Origin: Saccharothrix sp.
GTDB lineage: Bacteria; Actinomycetota; Actinomycetes; Mycobacteriales; Pseudonocardiaceae
Assembly (NCBI RefSeq): GCF_031180885.1
Contig: NZ_JAPSLK010000013.1
Location: forward strand, 121,794 to 185,793
Direction of reading: 5' to 3'
Length of the DNA: 64,000 bases
This document shows positions 32,710 through 41,754 of the stretch, piece by piece; within the stretch, counting starts at the first letter, position 1, and every line of letters starts with the position of its first letter. The notes under the pieces were generated by a model. It was not told the origin of the DNA. It searched no databases and saw only the letters and a list, made by a program, of their open reading frames with translations. A program made the position numbers and the translations under genes.

Positions 32710-32999
32710 GGGGCTTCGGTTCCCCCACCGTATGGCCTGCCCGAAGGGCTACCACAGATTTCCCGGGTGCGGCCGAAAAGTTTTGCGAGGAACGAGCAAA
32801 AGTTTTCAGCGGCACCCGGGGAATCTGTGGTTGGCTTTGCCAGGCCATGCGGTGGGGGAACCGAAGCCCTTCCTCCCCCATCGGTGGTCTGCCCGCCGGC
32901 GAGGCGCTTTTGATCTTGAGAGCGCGCAGCGCAAATTTTTTGCTCGTTCCTCACAAAAAATTTCGGCTGCACCCGGGAAATCTGTGGTAGCCCTTCGGG
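32710..32999. repeat. Long hairpin repeat family in the RHS1/RHS2 gap
   Basis: Arms of about 58-60 bp at 32710-32770 and 32811-32869 are imperfect reverse complements and would fold into one hairpin. The distal arm at 32969-32999 is a perfect 31-bp reverse complement of 32740-32770. Internal A/T stretches form smaller hairpins (AAAAGTTTTGC with GCAAAAGTTTT; AAATTTTTT with AAAAAATTT) that break the GC-rich background. No open frame with coding character occupies the region. It may be a MITE-like or REP-like element; no target-site duplication was identified. Together with the element at 32620 and the terminator-like repeats after it, it fills the 681-bp gap. Confidence 0.6.
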
Positions 33000-33128
33000 A
33001 GGGCCATCCAGTACGGGGATGACACAAGCAAGAAGCCCAAGTCGAGGTGTGTCCGCTCGGCGGACTGCCCGCACGGCAAGGCAAGGCGGGCTGCCCGCAC
33101 GACAAAGCGGACTCGCCGTGCCGGCAAG

Positions 33129-33182
33129 GCGGACTGCCCGCTCGGCAAGGCGGGCAGTCCGCTCGGCAAGGCGGGCAGTCCG
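33129..33182 (-). terminator. Terminator-like GC-rich hairpins and 21-bp tandem repeat after RHS2
   Basis: GGACTGCCCG (33131-33140) and CGGGCAGTCC (33151-33160) form a perfect 10-bp stem. Two identical 21-bp units follow in tandem (33141-33161 and 33162-33182), so several alternative stems are possible; looser copies extend left to about 33050. It begins 18 bp downstream of the RHS2 stop codon, where a rho-independent terminator would act. There is no U-tract, which is common in actinomycetes. Confidence 0.5.
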
Positions 33183-33199
33183 CTCGGCTGGGGAGGCCG

Positions 33200-36100
33200 C
33201 TATGGCTTCTTTTTCTTCTTCGTCCCCTTCGTCTTGCGGTGCTTGCCCTTCGGCGTCTGCTTCTTCACCGCCTTCTTGATCGCCTTCGCGGCCTTCCGCC
33301 CGGCCCAGATCGCCCCCGCAACGCCGAACCCGACGAGCAGGCTTCCCCCGGTGACCGCGTCCGTGCCGCCGTTCTTGATGCCGTCGACGCCCTTGGGCAG
33401 CGCCTGGCCGACGTGCTGCCGCCGTTCCTGGCCCGCGAGGACCTCAGCGTTCTCCCGCCCCGGCGCGGCCTTGCGCTTGAGCGGCGCGCCGCCCTTGCCC
33501 GGCTTGTTGATCTTGCCGCAGGTGCAGGCCGCCTTCTTGTTCGGCTTCTGGCCCCTGGTCGGGTGGACCTGGCAGGACGAACCGGCGTTGTGCACGAGCA
33601 CCGGATCATCCCTACCCACGTAGTACGTGTGCAGGTCGTCGACCGTCAGGTTGTGCACGGTCAGCACCCGGGAATACCGGTCGACCGCGGCGACCCGGAG
33701 GACACCGCCCTCCGTGAGCACGGTGTCACCGGGTTCCAGTTCCCCGGCCTCCTTCCACCGCCCCTCCTCCACCACCCAGAACGGGTGGCCGGCCGTCGCC
33801 ACGACCACACCACCGGCGACCTCGACCGTCACCAGGTCCTTCAGGCCCGCGCCGACGATGGTGTCGGTGACCTGCCGAGCCCCCGCCTCCCCGGTAAGGG
33901 GGTTGCCCGCGAGCACCCGGTCACCGACGACCACCTGCCCGATCGGCTTCCGGGTGCCGTCGGCCATCAGCACCGGGGTGTCCGCGGTGAACGAGTTGCA
34001 CCCGCGCGGGTTGGCCCGCTTGACCGTCCGCCCCGTCCTCGTCGCGGCGGTCTTGGCACCCTTCGCCGTCCCCTTGGCCGCCTTCGCGACCGCCTTGCCG
34101 GTCTTCGCCGCGGCCACCGCTCCCTTCGCCCCGGCCTTCGCGCCCGCCTTGCCGACCGCCTTGGCCGCCGCCATGCCGGCCTTCATCAGCAGCTTCCCGC
34201 CGGGCACCAGGTTCGCCGCGGCACCGGCCGCCATCTCCAGCGCCTTGCCCTTGTTGCCGGTCGCGGCGTACGCGGCGGCCCCGACCAGGCCCGCCGCGGT
34301 GCCGATCGGCCCCGGCACCCAGGACGCCACCTCGGCGACCTTGGCGACCTTCTTCAGCACGTTGGACCAGAACAGGCCATCGGGGTCGGTGTAGGTGTAC
34401 GGGTTGTTGTTCGCGTACAGGTAGCCGTGCAGCGATTGCGGGTCTTCCTCGTCGATCACCGGGTCCACCGAGAGGAACCGGCCGGTCCGCGGGTCGTACT
34501 CGCGGGCGCCCAGGTGGGTCAGGCCGGTGGACGCGTCCTTCGTCCCGCCGACGAAGCCGCGCTCACCCGGCCACGCCCCCGGCACGTCGCCCCGCTCCTC
34601 GCCGAACGGCAACAGCAGCCGGTGCGTCGCGGACAACGACTCGGCGTCCACCGACGTCTCGGCGGTGTCGTGGTGGTCGGCCGACAGCCAGCTCAGGGTG
34701 TTCTCGCCGGTCCGGACGGCGATGGTGTCCTCGTTGTGCTCGTAGTAGCGGGTGCCGGTGACCAGGCCTACCTTGTCCACCCGCACCTCGGTGGTCGAGC
34801 CGAGGTAGAGGGTGGTGCCCTCGGGGTCCCGCCGCAGCAGCCGGTCGCCGTCCGCGTCGTACACGTACGCGGTCTCGGTGTCGCCCTCGGTCACCTTGGT
34901 CAGCTCGCCGTCCACAGCCCACTCGAAGCTCTGGGTCCGGCCGTCGACCGCGCGGGTGACCGTGTTTCCTTCGCTGTCGTAGGTGAACGTGTCCGTCCGC
35001 GCCCCGCCCGGACCGCTCGTCGTCACCGACGTGAGCGTGTGCGGCTGCGGACCGCCCGCGGGCGGGTAGGAGTACCTCCGCGTGGTGCCGGTCTCGTGCC
35101 GCGTCTCGGTGAGCCGGTTCCCCGTCTGGTCGAAGGTGTAGGAGTGCCAGTAGGGCGCCGGTCCGGTGAGCGTTCCCGGTGCGGTGCCGCAGTCGTCGGC
35201 GGTCCACGCGTCGGTCATGCGCCGCAGGTGGTCGTGGCGGAAGCACTGCGTGTCCACCGCGCGGCCGGCCGCCGCGGTGACCAGGCGGGTGAGGTTGCCC
35301 GCCGGGTCGTGGTCGAGCGTCCGGTCCACCACCGGCGCGGTGTCGTTCTCCTGGTACAGCGTCGACTTCGCCAGCCGGCGCGTGCCCGGCTCGTAGTCGA
35401 ACAGCTGGAACACCTGCCGGCCCTCGGCGCCCATGATGTACATCGCGACCTCGCCGAGGTCGTTGTGCGCGGTCTGCCGCACGTACGGCGCAAGGCCGGT
35501 CAGCGAATCCGGGTTGCCCCACTGGTCGTACCCGTACTGCAACGTCTCGGCGGGCAGGCCGCCGACCGCCGGCAGGGTCGCGGACGTGACCTGACCGGCG
35601 TCGTTGTAGGTCAGCGTCGACTCGTACCGGCCGGCCAACCGGCCCTCGGCGGCCGGGATCGTCACCGCTGTCCTCAATGGACGGTCCTGGTCGTCGACGG
35701 CCAAGACCTCGTCGCGGTAGGCTTGGCCGCCCGAGTACCGGACCGACGCGGTCTCGACACCCTTGACCTGCGTGCCGTCCGCCAGCACGTCGAACACCCA
35801 CTCGGCGAGCTTCGGCCCGGACGCGGAGCCCTCGTACGAGGCCGTCCGGCGGCCGAGCGGGTCGTAGGCGTGCGCGACGGTCTTGCCGCGGGAGTTGGTC
35901 GTCGACAGCAGCCGGTCCTCGTCGTCGTAGGTCATGGTGGTCGTGCCCTGGTCCGGGTCGTCCACCCGCACCGCACGGCCGCGCACGTCGTAGTGCGTGC
36001 GCCACACGTTGCCCGCCGGGTCGGTGACGGTCTCCAGCTCACCTTCCCTGCTGTAGGTGTACCGCGTGCTGTCGTACTCCGCGGCGGACCGGTGCTGGCG

Positions 36101-39100
36101 CAGCTCGGTGGTCCGCCCCTCGGCGTCGAACACCTTCGTCGTCACCGTGCCGCCGGCGGGCGGGGTCTCGGTGACCCGGTCGCCGCCGTACGCCGTGGTG
36201 GTGCGCCACTTCTCGACAAGGCCGACCTCGAAGACCTCGGCGACCTCGCGGCCGGCCCCGTCGTAGCCGAAGACGGTCCGCGCCGGGACGTCGGTGGGCA
36301 GCAGCAGGTCCGGGCCCGGCGGGTCGGCGTTGTGGTACTCGTTGTTGGTCGCGGCGACCCGACCGTGGCTGTCGTACAGGGTGTCGGTGACGATCCGACC
36401 GCCCGCCGGCGACGGGTGCTGCACCTGGCGCTCCCGCAACTGCCCGTCGAACAGCGTGCGGGTCGCCATCTGCGTGCCGTCGCCGAGCAGCTTCTTCGTC
36501 GCCACCGACGACGGGCCATCGGAGCGCACCACGTACTCGAACTCCAGGTCCGGAACGTCGGCGAGGGCCCGACCCGGACGCCACACCTTGGTGAGGCGGC
36601 CCAACGGGTCGTAGACCATCGTGGTGCGCCGCCCGTTTTCGTCGGTCCGCTGGACGGGCTCGCCGACGGCGACGTTGAAGACCGTGGTGTCGGTGTGGCC
36701 CAACGCGTTCGTCGTGACGACGGACGTCACCGGACCGCCGACCGCGGGCGTGTACGCCGTGGTCTCCTTGTTGCCCAGCGCGTCGAACTCCTCGACCTCA
36801 CGGCCGTGCGCGTCGTACACCGACCGCTCGACGGTGGTGTACCGCGGAGTGCCACCGTCCCAACCGGACAGTTCCTCTTGGCGCGTCGGGTCGCCCTTCG
36901 TCGGCGCCGCGCCGAACTCGTCGGAGCCGTCGTAGTACGTGCGCTGGTCGGAGAGGACGTCCGCGGGCCGTTCCGGCGATCCGCACGCCACGCCGAGCTT
37001 CCGCACGCGGTTCGCCGTCGCGATCAACCACGCCTCGGTGTTGCGCGCGTAGTCGATCAGCGTGCAGGTGTCGTCGTTCGGGGTGGACAGGTCGCCGAGG
37101 TCGTTCGTGCGCACGTGCGCGCCGTACTCGTCGTAGAAGTGCTGTTCCTCGGTCTCGCGGTGGCCACCGCCCGCCAACGCCGTGCGGGTGTAGGTGCGCT
37201 TGACCTCGGTGACGTATGCGCCCAGGTCGCCGGAGGCGCGGTGGCGGACGGCGTTCGGCCCGATGACCACCGGCTCGTGCAGCACGCGCCCGACCTCCGG
37301 GCCGCCGTCGCCGTCGTAGGTGATCTCCTCGTGCGCGAAGCCGCGCAGCACGGCCAAGTCGTCGTACGGTCCCACCTTGTCGGTCTTGGTGGTGCCGTCG
37401 AACTTCACGTCGCCGAACATGCCGCGGAAGAACCGGTGCTCGACCAGGGTGCGCGGCTTCGACGGATCGCCCGTGCGCACCTTCACGGTCTGGTAGCCCC
37501 GCCACTGGCCCCACGTCTTGAGTTCGGTCGGCGTCAGCTCCGCGTCGTCGTGGTGCCAGGCCGCGTCGCCGACGTACTCGTAGGACGTGACCTCGTCGGG
37601 CGACCCGCCGACCCGGTCGACCTCGCGGACCTCGGTCACCAGGTACTTGTGGAACCAGTCCAACACCGGCGCGGACGCACCCTGCGGCATCCAGTGAGCC
37701 GGGAAACACGACGTGCCGTTGACGTCCGCCGCCGGGAGCGCGCCAGGTGAGCACCCCACCGGCCCATAGGTGACGTCGATCCGCCCGCCGGTCTCGGTGT
37801 TGACCCGCGAGACGCGCCACTTGCTCATCCGGGGTTGGCCGTCGACCGCGTCGACCCGGTTGTCCCGCAGTTGACCGTCGAAGTTCACCTCCGGCATCGT
37901 GGCCGTGCCGTCGATGTGTCCGGTGTGGACGATCGATTCCAGCCACAGGCTCGGGCTGGTCGTGTCGCCCGTCGACGGGAACAGGTGGTTCAGCGTCCAG
38001 GAGTCGACATCCCGCAGGTTTGCGCCATCGCGCACCTGGGCCGTGATCTTGGCCAGCCGCTTGGTGCCGAAGAAGACTGGGGTGAGCCGTCCGGTGCACA
38101 CGCCGCCGTCGCACTGCTGGTCCCATGGGACGTCCGGCCAATCCGCCGTAGTCGTGCGTTGACAGGCGGAACCGGGCACGCACCGGTCGGCGGCGGTGAA
38201 CACCACGCGCGCGGCGGGCTCGGTCTGGTTGTCGCGCAGGCCGTAGTCGACGCGGCTCAGCTGGCCGCCGCGGACGTACGGCGTGGCGAGGGACGCGGTG
38301 TTGTTGCGGCCGTAGTGGTTGGTTTCGGTGTCGTAGAAGTACTTGATGGTGTCGCCGTGACGGTCCACGACCTGGTCGAGCTGCCACCGATACGCCTGTT
38401 GACACCACGACACACCGAACGACGCCGCCTTGCACGGCTCCCCGCTGTCATCGCCGAACACCGGCACCGTCCATGCCGAACGGGCGTCGGTGGCACGGCC
38501 GAAGGTGTACCGCGTGCCATCCGGAGCCGTGAGCTGCCAATACTCGCCGTCGTTGTCACCGTTGGCAGCGCCGAACAACTGCTCCACACGCCAACCGTCG
38601 TCCTCCTCCGCCCGCCAGACTTGTTTGGTGGCGTCGAAGACCAACTCGCCCGTCACGCCGGGCAGGGAGACCACCGCGTTGGCCGTCGCGTAACACAGAT
38701 CCCCGGTACCGGCACACGAGGTGTACTGGCGCTCGATGAAACCCGGCTGGAAGTCGAACCCGTCACCGATCCACGACGACTGGTTGTTGGTCGCGGGCGT
38801 GCGTCCGTCAATCCCGCCTGATGAATAGGACAACGCGACGGTCGGCTCCGGCCCCGGCACCGGCGGCAGGTCCAGCGGATAAGCCCAGGTGAAGTCGCCG
38901 GACTGGAGGCCCACCTCCCACATCGCCGAGGGAGCGAGGGACGTCGGCCTGAAGCTGCCCGCACTGCCGCTCGGCGTCGCCGTCACGGCGAAGAGCGCGT
39001 CCGGTTCGAGACCCGCGCGCGCGTCTTCCGGGTCTTTGGCGCGCGGTGCGCCGGTCACGTGCACTTCGCCGCGGAGGTGCCCGGTCTTCAGGTCGTTGTG

Positions 39101-39691
39101 GGCCGTCACCGGCGTGCCGGTGACGCACTCGGCGCGTTGCGGAGCCCAGGCGGCGCACGCCGGCAACCGGACCAGCGCCAGCCGAGCCGCGTAGTCACCG
39201 CCATAAGCGTGCCGGAAACCGGAGTAGTCGACGTCCACCGTGACCGGGCCGGCCTTCTGCGCGGGGTCGGCGCGCCGCACGCGGAACAGCACGCCCTCGA
39301 CACCCGCCCGCTGGGCGGCGGACCGGTCCAGCACTTCGACGCGGACCCGGTCCGGCCCGCCGCCGGCGGCCGACACCGAGACGGCGGTGTCGGCGACTCT
39401 GACGGCGGAGTGGTTCACCGCGACTTCGGCGGTGCCCGCCTTGGGCCAGAACACCGCCGGGACGGATGTCACGGCGTGCTCGGCGGCCGGGTCGGCGGGC
39501 CTGGGCTGGACAGGGACCGCACCGCCGGACACGGACCCGGTCCGGGACACGGTGGGCCGTCCCGGCTTCGCGGGCTCGGGGGCGGCTTGGGTCGGTGCGG
39601 TCACCCCGGTAGCGACCAGGGCGAGCGCCGTGGTCGTCGTGACCGCGATGCGGAACAGGGGTCTGCGATGCCGTCGACGTGGAGAACGCAT
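33200..39691 (-). CDS. RHS2: secreted RHS protein with Hint domain and unknown C-terminal tip
   Basis: 2,163 residues, the largest RHS here. N-terminus RRRHRRPLFRIAVTTTTALA resembles a twin-arginine/Sec signal. YD repeats fill the middle; the RHS core reads GLTHLGAREYDPRTGRFLS, then LHGYLYANNNPYTYTDPDG near residue 1760. An Ala/Lys-rich pre-toxin helix region follows (GPIGTAAGLVGAAAYAATGN). A Hint (intein/hedgehog-type) domain comes next: catalytic Cys in CNSFTADTPVLMADG, TAGHPFWV block, and a C-terminal LTVDDLHTYYV...VLVHN. Hint domains self-cleave to release the tip. The 126-residue tip (AGSSCQVHPTRGQKPNKKAA, then CTCGK) has a Cys cluster, one hydrophobic helix (SLLVGFGVAGAIWAG) and a Lys-rich end; I recognise no toxin family. 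The ATG at 39691 follows GGAAGG. No immunity gene follows. Confidence 0.88.
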   Translation of the reverse strand: MRSPRRRHRRPLFRIAVTTTTALALVATGVTAPTQAAPEPAKPGRPTVSRTGSVSGGAVPVQPRPADPAAEHAVTSVPAVFWPKAGTAEVAVNHSAVRVADTAVSVSAAGGGPDRVRVEVLDRSAAQRAGVEGVLFRVRRADPAQKAGPVTVDVDYSGFRHAYGGDYAARLALVRLPACAAWAPQRAECVTGTPVTAHNDLKTGHLRGEVHVTGAPRAKDPEDARAGLEPDALFAVTATPSGSAGSFRPTSLAPSAMWEVGLQSGDFTWAYPLDLPPVPGPEPTVALSYSSGGIDGRTPATNNQSSWIGDGFDFQPGFIERQYTSCAGTGDLCYATANAVVSLPGVTGELVFDATKQVWRAEEDDGWRVEQLFGAANGDNDGEYWQLTAPDGTRYTFGRATDARSAWTVPVFGDDSGEPCKAASFGVSWCQQAYRWQLDQVVDRHGDTIKYFYDTETNHYGRNNTASLATPYVRGGQLSRVDYGLRDNQTEPAARVVFTAADRCVPGSACQRTTTADWPDVPWDQQCDGGVCTGRLTPVFFGTKRLAKITAQVRDGANLRDVDSWTLNHLFPSTGDTTSPSLWLESIVHTGHIDGTATMPEVNFDGQLRDNRVDAVDGQPRMSKWRVSRVNTETGGRIDVTYGPVGCSPGALPAADVNGTSCFPAHWMPQGASAPVLDWFHKYLVTEVREVDRVGGSPDEVTSYEYVGDAAWHHDDAELTPTELKTWGQWRGYQTVKVRTGDPSKPRTLVEHRFFRGMFGDVKFDGTTKTDKVGPYDDLAVLRGFAHEEITYDGDGGPEVGRVLHEPVVIGPNAVRHRASGDLGAYVTEVKRTYTRTALAGGGHRETEEQHFYDEYGAHVRTNDLGDLSTPNDDTCTLIDYARNTEAWLIATANRVRKLGVACGSPERPADVLSDQRTYYDGSDEFGAAPTKGDPTRQEELSGWDGGTPRYTTVERSVYDAHGREVEEFDALGNKETTAYTPAVGGPVTSVVTTNALGHTDTTVFNVAVGEPVQRTDENGRRTTMVYDPLGRLTKVWRPGRALADVPDLEFEYVVRSDGPSSVATKKLLGDGTQMATRTLFDGQLRERQVQHPSPAGGRIVTDTLYDSHGRVAATNNEYHNADPPGPDLLLPTDVPARTVFGYDGAGREVAEVFEVGLVEKWRTTTAYGGDRVTETPPAGGTVTTKVFDAEGRTTELRQHRSAAEYDSTRYTYSREGELETVTDPAGNVWRTHYDVRGRAVRVDDPDQGTTTMTYDDEDRLLSTTNSRGKTVAHAYDPLGRRTASYEGSASGPKLAEWVFDVLADGTQVKGVETASVRYSGGQAYRDEVLAVDDQDRPLRTAVTIPAAEGRLAGRYESTLTYNDAGQVTSATLPAVGGLPAETLQYGYDQWGNPDSLTGLAPYVRQTAHNDLGEVAMYIMGAEGRQVFQLFDYEPGTRRLAKSTLYQENDTAPVVDRTLDHDPAGNLTRLVTAAAGRAVDTQCFRHDHLRRMTDAWTADDCGTAPGTLTGPAPYWHSYTFDQTGNRLTETRHETGTTRRYSYPPAGGPQPHTLTSVTTSGPGGARTDTFTYDSEGNTVTRAVDGRTQSFEWAVDGELTKVTEGDTETAYVYDADGDRLLRRDPEGTTLYLGSTTEVRVDKVGLVTGTRYYEHNEDTIAVRTGENTLSWLSADHHDTAETSVDAESLSATHRLLLPFGEERGDVPGAWPGERGFVGGTKDASTGLTHLGAREYDPRTGRFLSVDPVIDEEDPQSLHGYLYANNNPYTYTDPDGLFWSNVLKKVAKVAEVASWVPGPIGTAAGLVGAAAYAATGNKGKALEMAAGAAANLVPGGKLLMKAGMAAAKAVGKAGAKAGAKGAVAAAKTGKAVAKAAKGTAKGAKTAATRTGRTVKRANPRGCNSFTADTPVLMADGTRKPIGQVVVGDRVLAGNPLTGEAGARQVTDTIVGAGLKDLVTVEVAGGVVVATAGHPFWVVEEGRWKEAGELEPGDTVLTEGGVLRVAAVDRYSRVLTVHNLTVDDLHTYYVGRDDPVLVHNAGSSCQVHPTRGQKPNKKAACTCGKINKPGKGGAPLKRKAAPGRENAEVLAGQERRQHVGQALPKGVDGIKNGGTDAVTGGSLLVGFGVAGAIWAGRKAAKAIKKAVKKQTPKGKHRKTKGTKKKKKP

Positions 39692-40090
39692 CCGCGATCC
39701 TTCCTCGGTGCCGGGGCAGGGGTGCCCGCCCCAGCAGAACCGGTGTCGAACCGCGGGCGGCGGAGTGCGAACGGTCCCGAACGCATCCGAACAACACCCC
39801 GCCCCACAACGCCACGCCCCGCCGCCACGCCAGGCCGGGACCACCCGCCACGCATTCACGCCACGCCCCGCACGCCGCACGCATGGGACTGTCGTACCCC
39901 GGTGAGACAATGGATCCGGGGGCGCCAGCCACACCCCGCCACCGCCACGCCCCGCCAGCGCAACGCGGCGTCACGCCCCCGCCGCCACGCCCTGCCCCGC
40001 CGCCACGCCACGCCCGCCGGGAAGCCCACCCCCGCCATCACGCCACGCCAGGGAGCCCGCCACGCCCCGCCGGGACAGCCTGCCCCACCT
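39692..40090. promoter_or_regulatory. RHS2 upstream region with conserved element (39765-39798) and CACGCC low-complexity tract
   Basis: The segment 39765-39798 begins GTGCGAACGGTCCCGAACG and continues CATCCGAACAACACC. It matches 48469-48502 upstream of RHS3 and more loosely 32620-32640, at 70-100 bp from each start. From about 39800 to 40090 the plus strand is a degenerate array of CGCCACGCC-like units with no frame I believe is coding. The array could be a recombination- or slippage-prone tract between the RHS2 promoter and the STAND regulator's 3' end. Confidence 0.5.
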
Positions 40091-41413
40091 TCACGCCACG
40101 GCGGGCTCCTCGGCGGGCAGCACGGACCCGGCGTACTCGCGCAACAACCCCGGCACCGCGTACCGGTCGTCCCCGAGGCGGACCACGAGGTGCGCGTTCA
40201 CCAGCCGCCCCAACGCGGTCCGCGCCAACGCGACCGTGGTCTCCAGCGCCGCCGCGGCGGCCACCGCAGTCACCCCACCCGGCGGCAGCGCGGCGAGCGC
40301 GCGGAGCAGCCCGCGCGACACCTCGTCCAACGCCTCCCACGACCGGCCGAAGACGGCGTCCAGCCCGACCTCCGGGTCGCCGTGCACCTCCAGCGCCGCC
40401 AACCGCCCGAAGGCCCGCATCCGCACGACGAGGTCCGCGATGGGCGTGGTGGCCGACGGGTCGAGCGCCGTCGCGGCGATCCGCAGCGCCAGCGGCAGCC
40501 GGTCGCACAGCTCCGCCAACCGACCCGCCGCCGTCAGCTCGGCGGACACCAGCCGTTCCCCCGCGGCCTGCGCGAGCACCCGCACCGCGTGCCCCCGCTC
40601 CAACGGCGGCGTCTCCACCACCCGCGCGCCGTCGTACACGGCGAGGCCCACCAGCCGGTCCCGACTGGTCACCACCATGCACGAGTCAGAACCCCCTGGC
40701 CGCAGCAACCGCACCTGCTCGGCCGTCACGACACCGTCCACCAGCAGCAGGACCCGGCGGTCCGCCACGACGGACCGGAACAGCGCGGCGGCCTGCCGAT
40801 CGTCGGCGGGCACCGAGCCGGCCGGCACCCCCACCGCCGCCAGCAACTCCCCCAACACGTCCGCGAGCGGCCGGGACGCGCCCAGCTCCACGTACAACTG
40901 CCCGTCGGGGAACCGGTCACGCACCCGGTGCGCCCAGTGCACCGCCAACGCCGTCTTCCCCACCCCCGGCGCGCCGGTGACCACGACCAGCGGCGACTCC
41001 GCGCCCCCGGTGGCCGCGTCCACCTCGGCGAGCCGATCCCGCCGCCCCACCAGTGCCACCCCGCACGGCGGCAGCTGCCGCGGCGGCACCGGGAACGACG
41101 GCACGCCACCCCGCCGTTCCACCGGCGCCTCCACGGTGGTCGCCAACCGCGTCCGCACGGCGACCCACGCGGCGACCTCGTCCGCGTCCCCGCCGCACGC
41201 CCGGACGTAGGCGACGACCAACTCCCGACTCGGCAGCGTCGAGCGGCGCAACATCGTGGCCACCGTGCTGGGCGGCAGACACCCACCGTCCTGCCGGGCC
41301 CGACGCTCCAACTGCCGGTAGGACAACCCCGCCACCTCCCGCCGCAATCTCAACAACGCGACGAACTCGCCACTGCTCCGGGCCGCACCCGGATCGACGT
41401 ACGAGGACAACAC
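40091..41413 (-). CDS. HTH-NB-ARC STAND regulator between two RHS genes
   Basis: 440 residues. N-terminal XRE-like HTH (SGEFVALLRLRREVAGLSYR, then STVATMLRRSTLPSRELVV and AYVRACGGD) at about 10-70 resembles that of the protein at 17515-18531. A proline-rich linker leads to an NB-ARC ATPase: LVGRRDRLAEVD entry, Walker A VTGAPGVGKTALAVHW near 150, Walker B RRVLLLVDGV, a LPLALRIAATAL GLPL-type motif near 310, and a winged helix. It ends just after (LLREYAGSVL), with no C-terminal repeats, so it lacks the usual sensor. It would act as an ATP-dependent regulator. GTG 41413 lies next to a G-rich stretch; longer upstream extension is fragmentary (see 41575-41753). Position between RHS paralogues suggests, but does not prove, control of them. 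Confidence 0.82.
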   Translation of the reverse strand: MLSSYVDPGAARSSGEFVALLRLRREVAGLSYRQLERRARQDGGCLPPSTVATMLRRSTLPSRELVVAYVRACGGDADEVAAWVAVRTRLATTVEAPVERRGGVPSFPVPPRQLPPCGVALVGRRDRLAEVDAATGGAESPLVVVTGAPGVGKTALAVHWAHRVRDRFPDGQLYVELGASRPLADVLGELLAAVGVPAGSVPADDRQAAALFRSVVADRRVLLLVDGVVTAEQVRLLRPGGSDSCMVVTSRDRLVGLAVYDGARVVETPPLERGHAVRVLAQAAGERLVSAELTAAGRLAELCDRLPLALRIAATALDPSATTPIADLVVRMRAFGRLAALEVHGDPEVGLDAVFGRSWEALDEVSRGLLRALAALPPGGVTAVAAAAALETTVALARTALGRLVNAHLVVRLGDDRYAVPGLLREYAGSVLPAEEPAVA

Positions 41414-41498
41414 CCACCCCCCAAACCCGCAGTGCCGCCGAGCGTGCAACGCCCACCACCGTCCGGCAACCAACCGGCCCGTCCGGGACACCCCACCC

Positions 41499-41524
41499 GG
41501 CTGTCCGGCGTCTGCCGGACAGCC
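41499..41524. repeat. 11-bp perfect dyad upstream of the STAND regulator
   Basis: GGCTGTCCGGC (41499-41509) and GCCGGACAGCC (41514-41524) pair perfectly around a 4-nt loop, about 86 bp upstream of the regulator's start. A looser dyad TTCCGGCACACCGGACAA lies about 12-30 bp further, and more GTCCGG/CCGGAC half-sites occur on both sides. This cluster could be an operator for autoregulation or a terminator for upstream transcripts. Confidence 0.55.
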
Positions 41525-41574
41525 CAGGCCACACAGCCTTCCGGCACACCGGACAACACCCCGACCGCAACGGT

Positions 41575-41753
41575 GCGGCCGAGCGCGCAGGGCGTGGCGG
41601 GCCAGGATGTCGACGGTGGCCACGTGGGCGCACGTCACCACCAGGTCGGGGCGATCACCACGCCCGCGCCGACCTCGCCCACCCGCACCGGCCACGGCGG
41701 GTGCGCGCGGAAGTCGCGTGCACCCGCCCGGGCACCACACCCGACGGATCGGG
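41575..41753 (-). pseudogene. Decayed trypsin-like protease N-terminal fragment
   Basis: On the minus strand the text DFRAHPPWPVRVGEVGAGVV then IAP is followed, after a one-base shift in the G/C run at about 41651, by DLVVTCAHVATVDILARHAL. This is the beta-strand and catalytic-His block (TCAHV) of trypsin-like domains that often precede STAND NTPases in actinomycetes. No Asp or Ser block follows before the STAND regulator gene. I read it as the relic of a protease-STAND gene whose start has decayed; the evidence is one motif, so confidence is modest. Confidence 0.42.
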
Positions 41754-41754
41754 C

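Noticed and set aside
32541..33074. Minus-strand open frame inside the hairpin repeat region
   Set aside because: It is built from the inverted-repeat units and has no codon bias or domain; not a plausible immunity gene.
33050..33190. Possible CRISPR array in the repeated GC-rich segment
   Set aside because: The 21-bp units are directly adjacent with no spacers and form hairpins; no cas gene is present.
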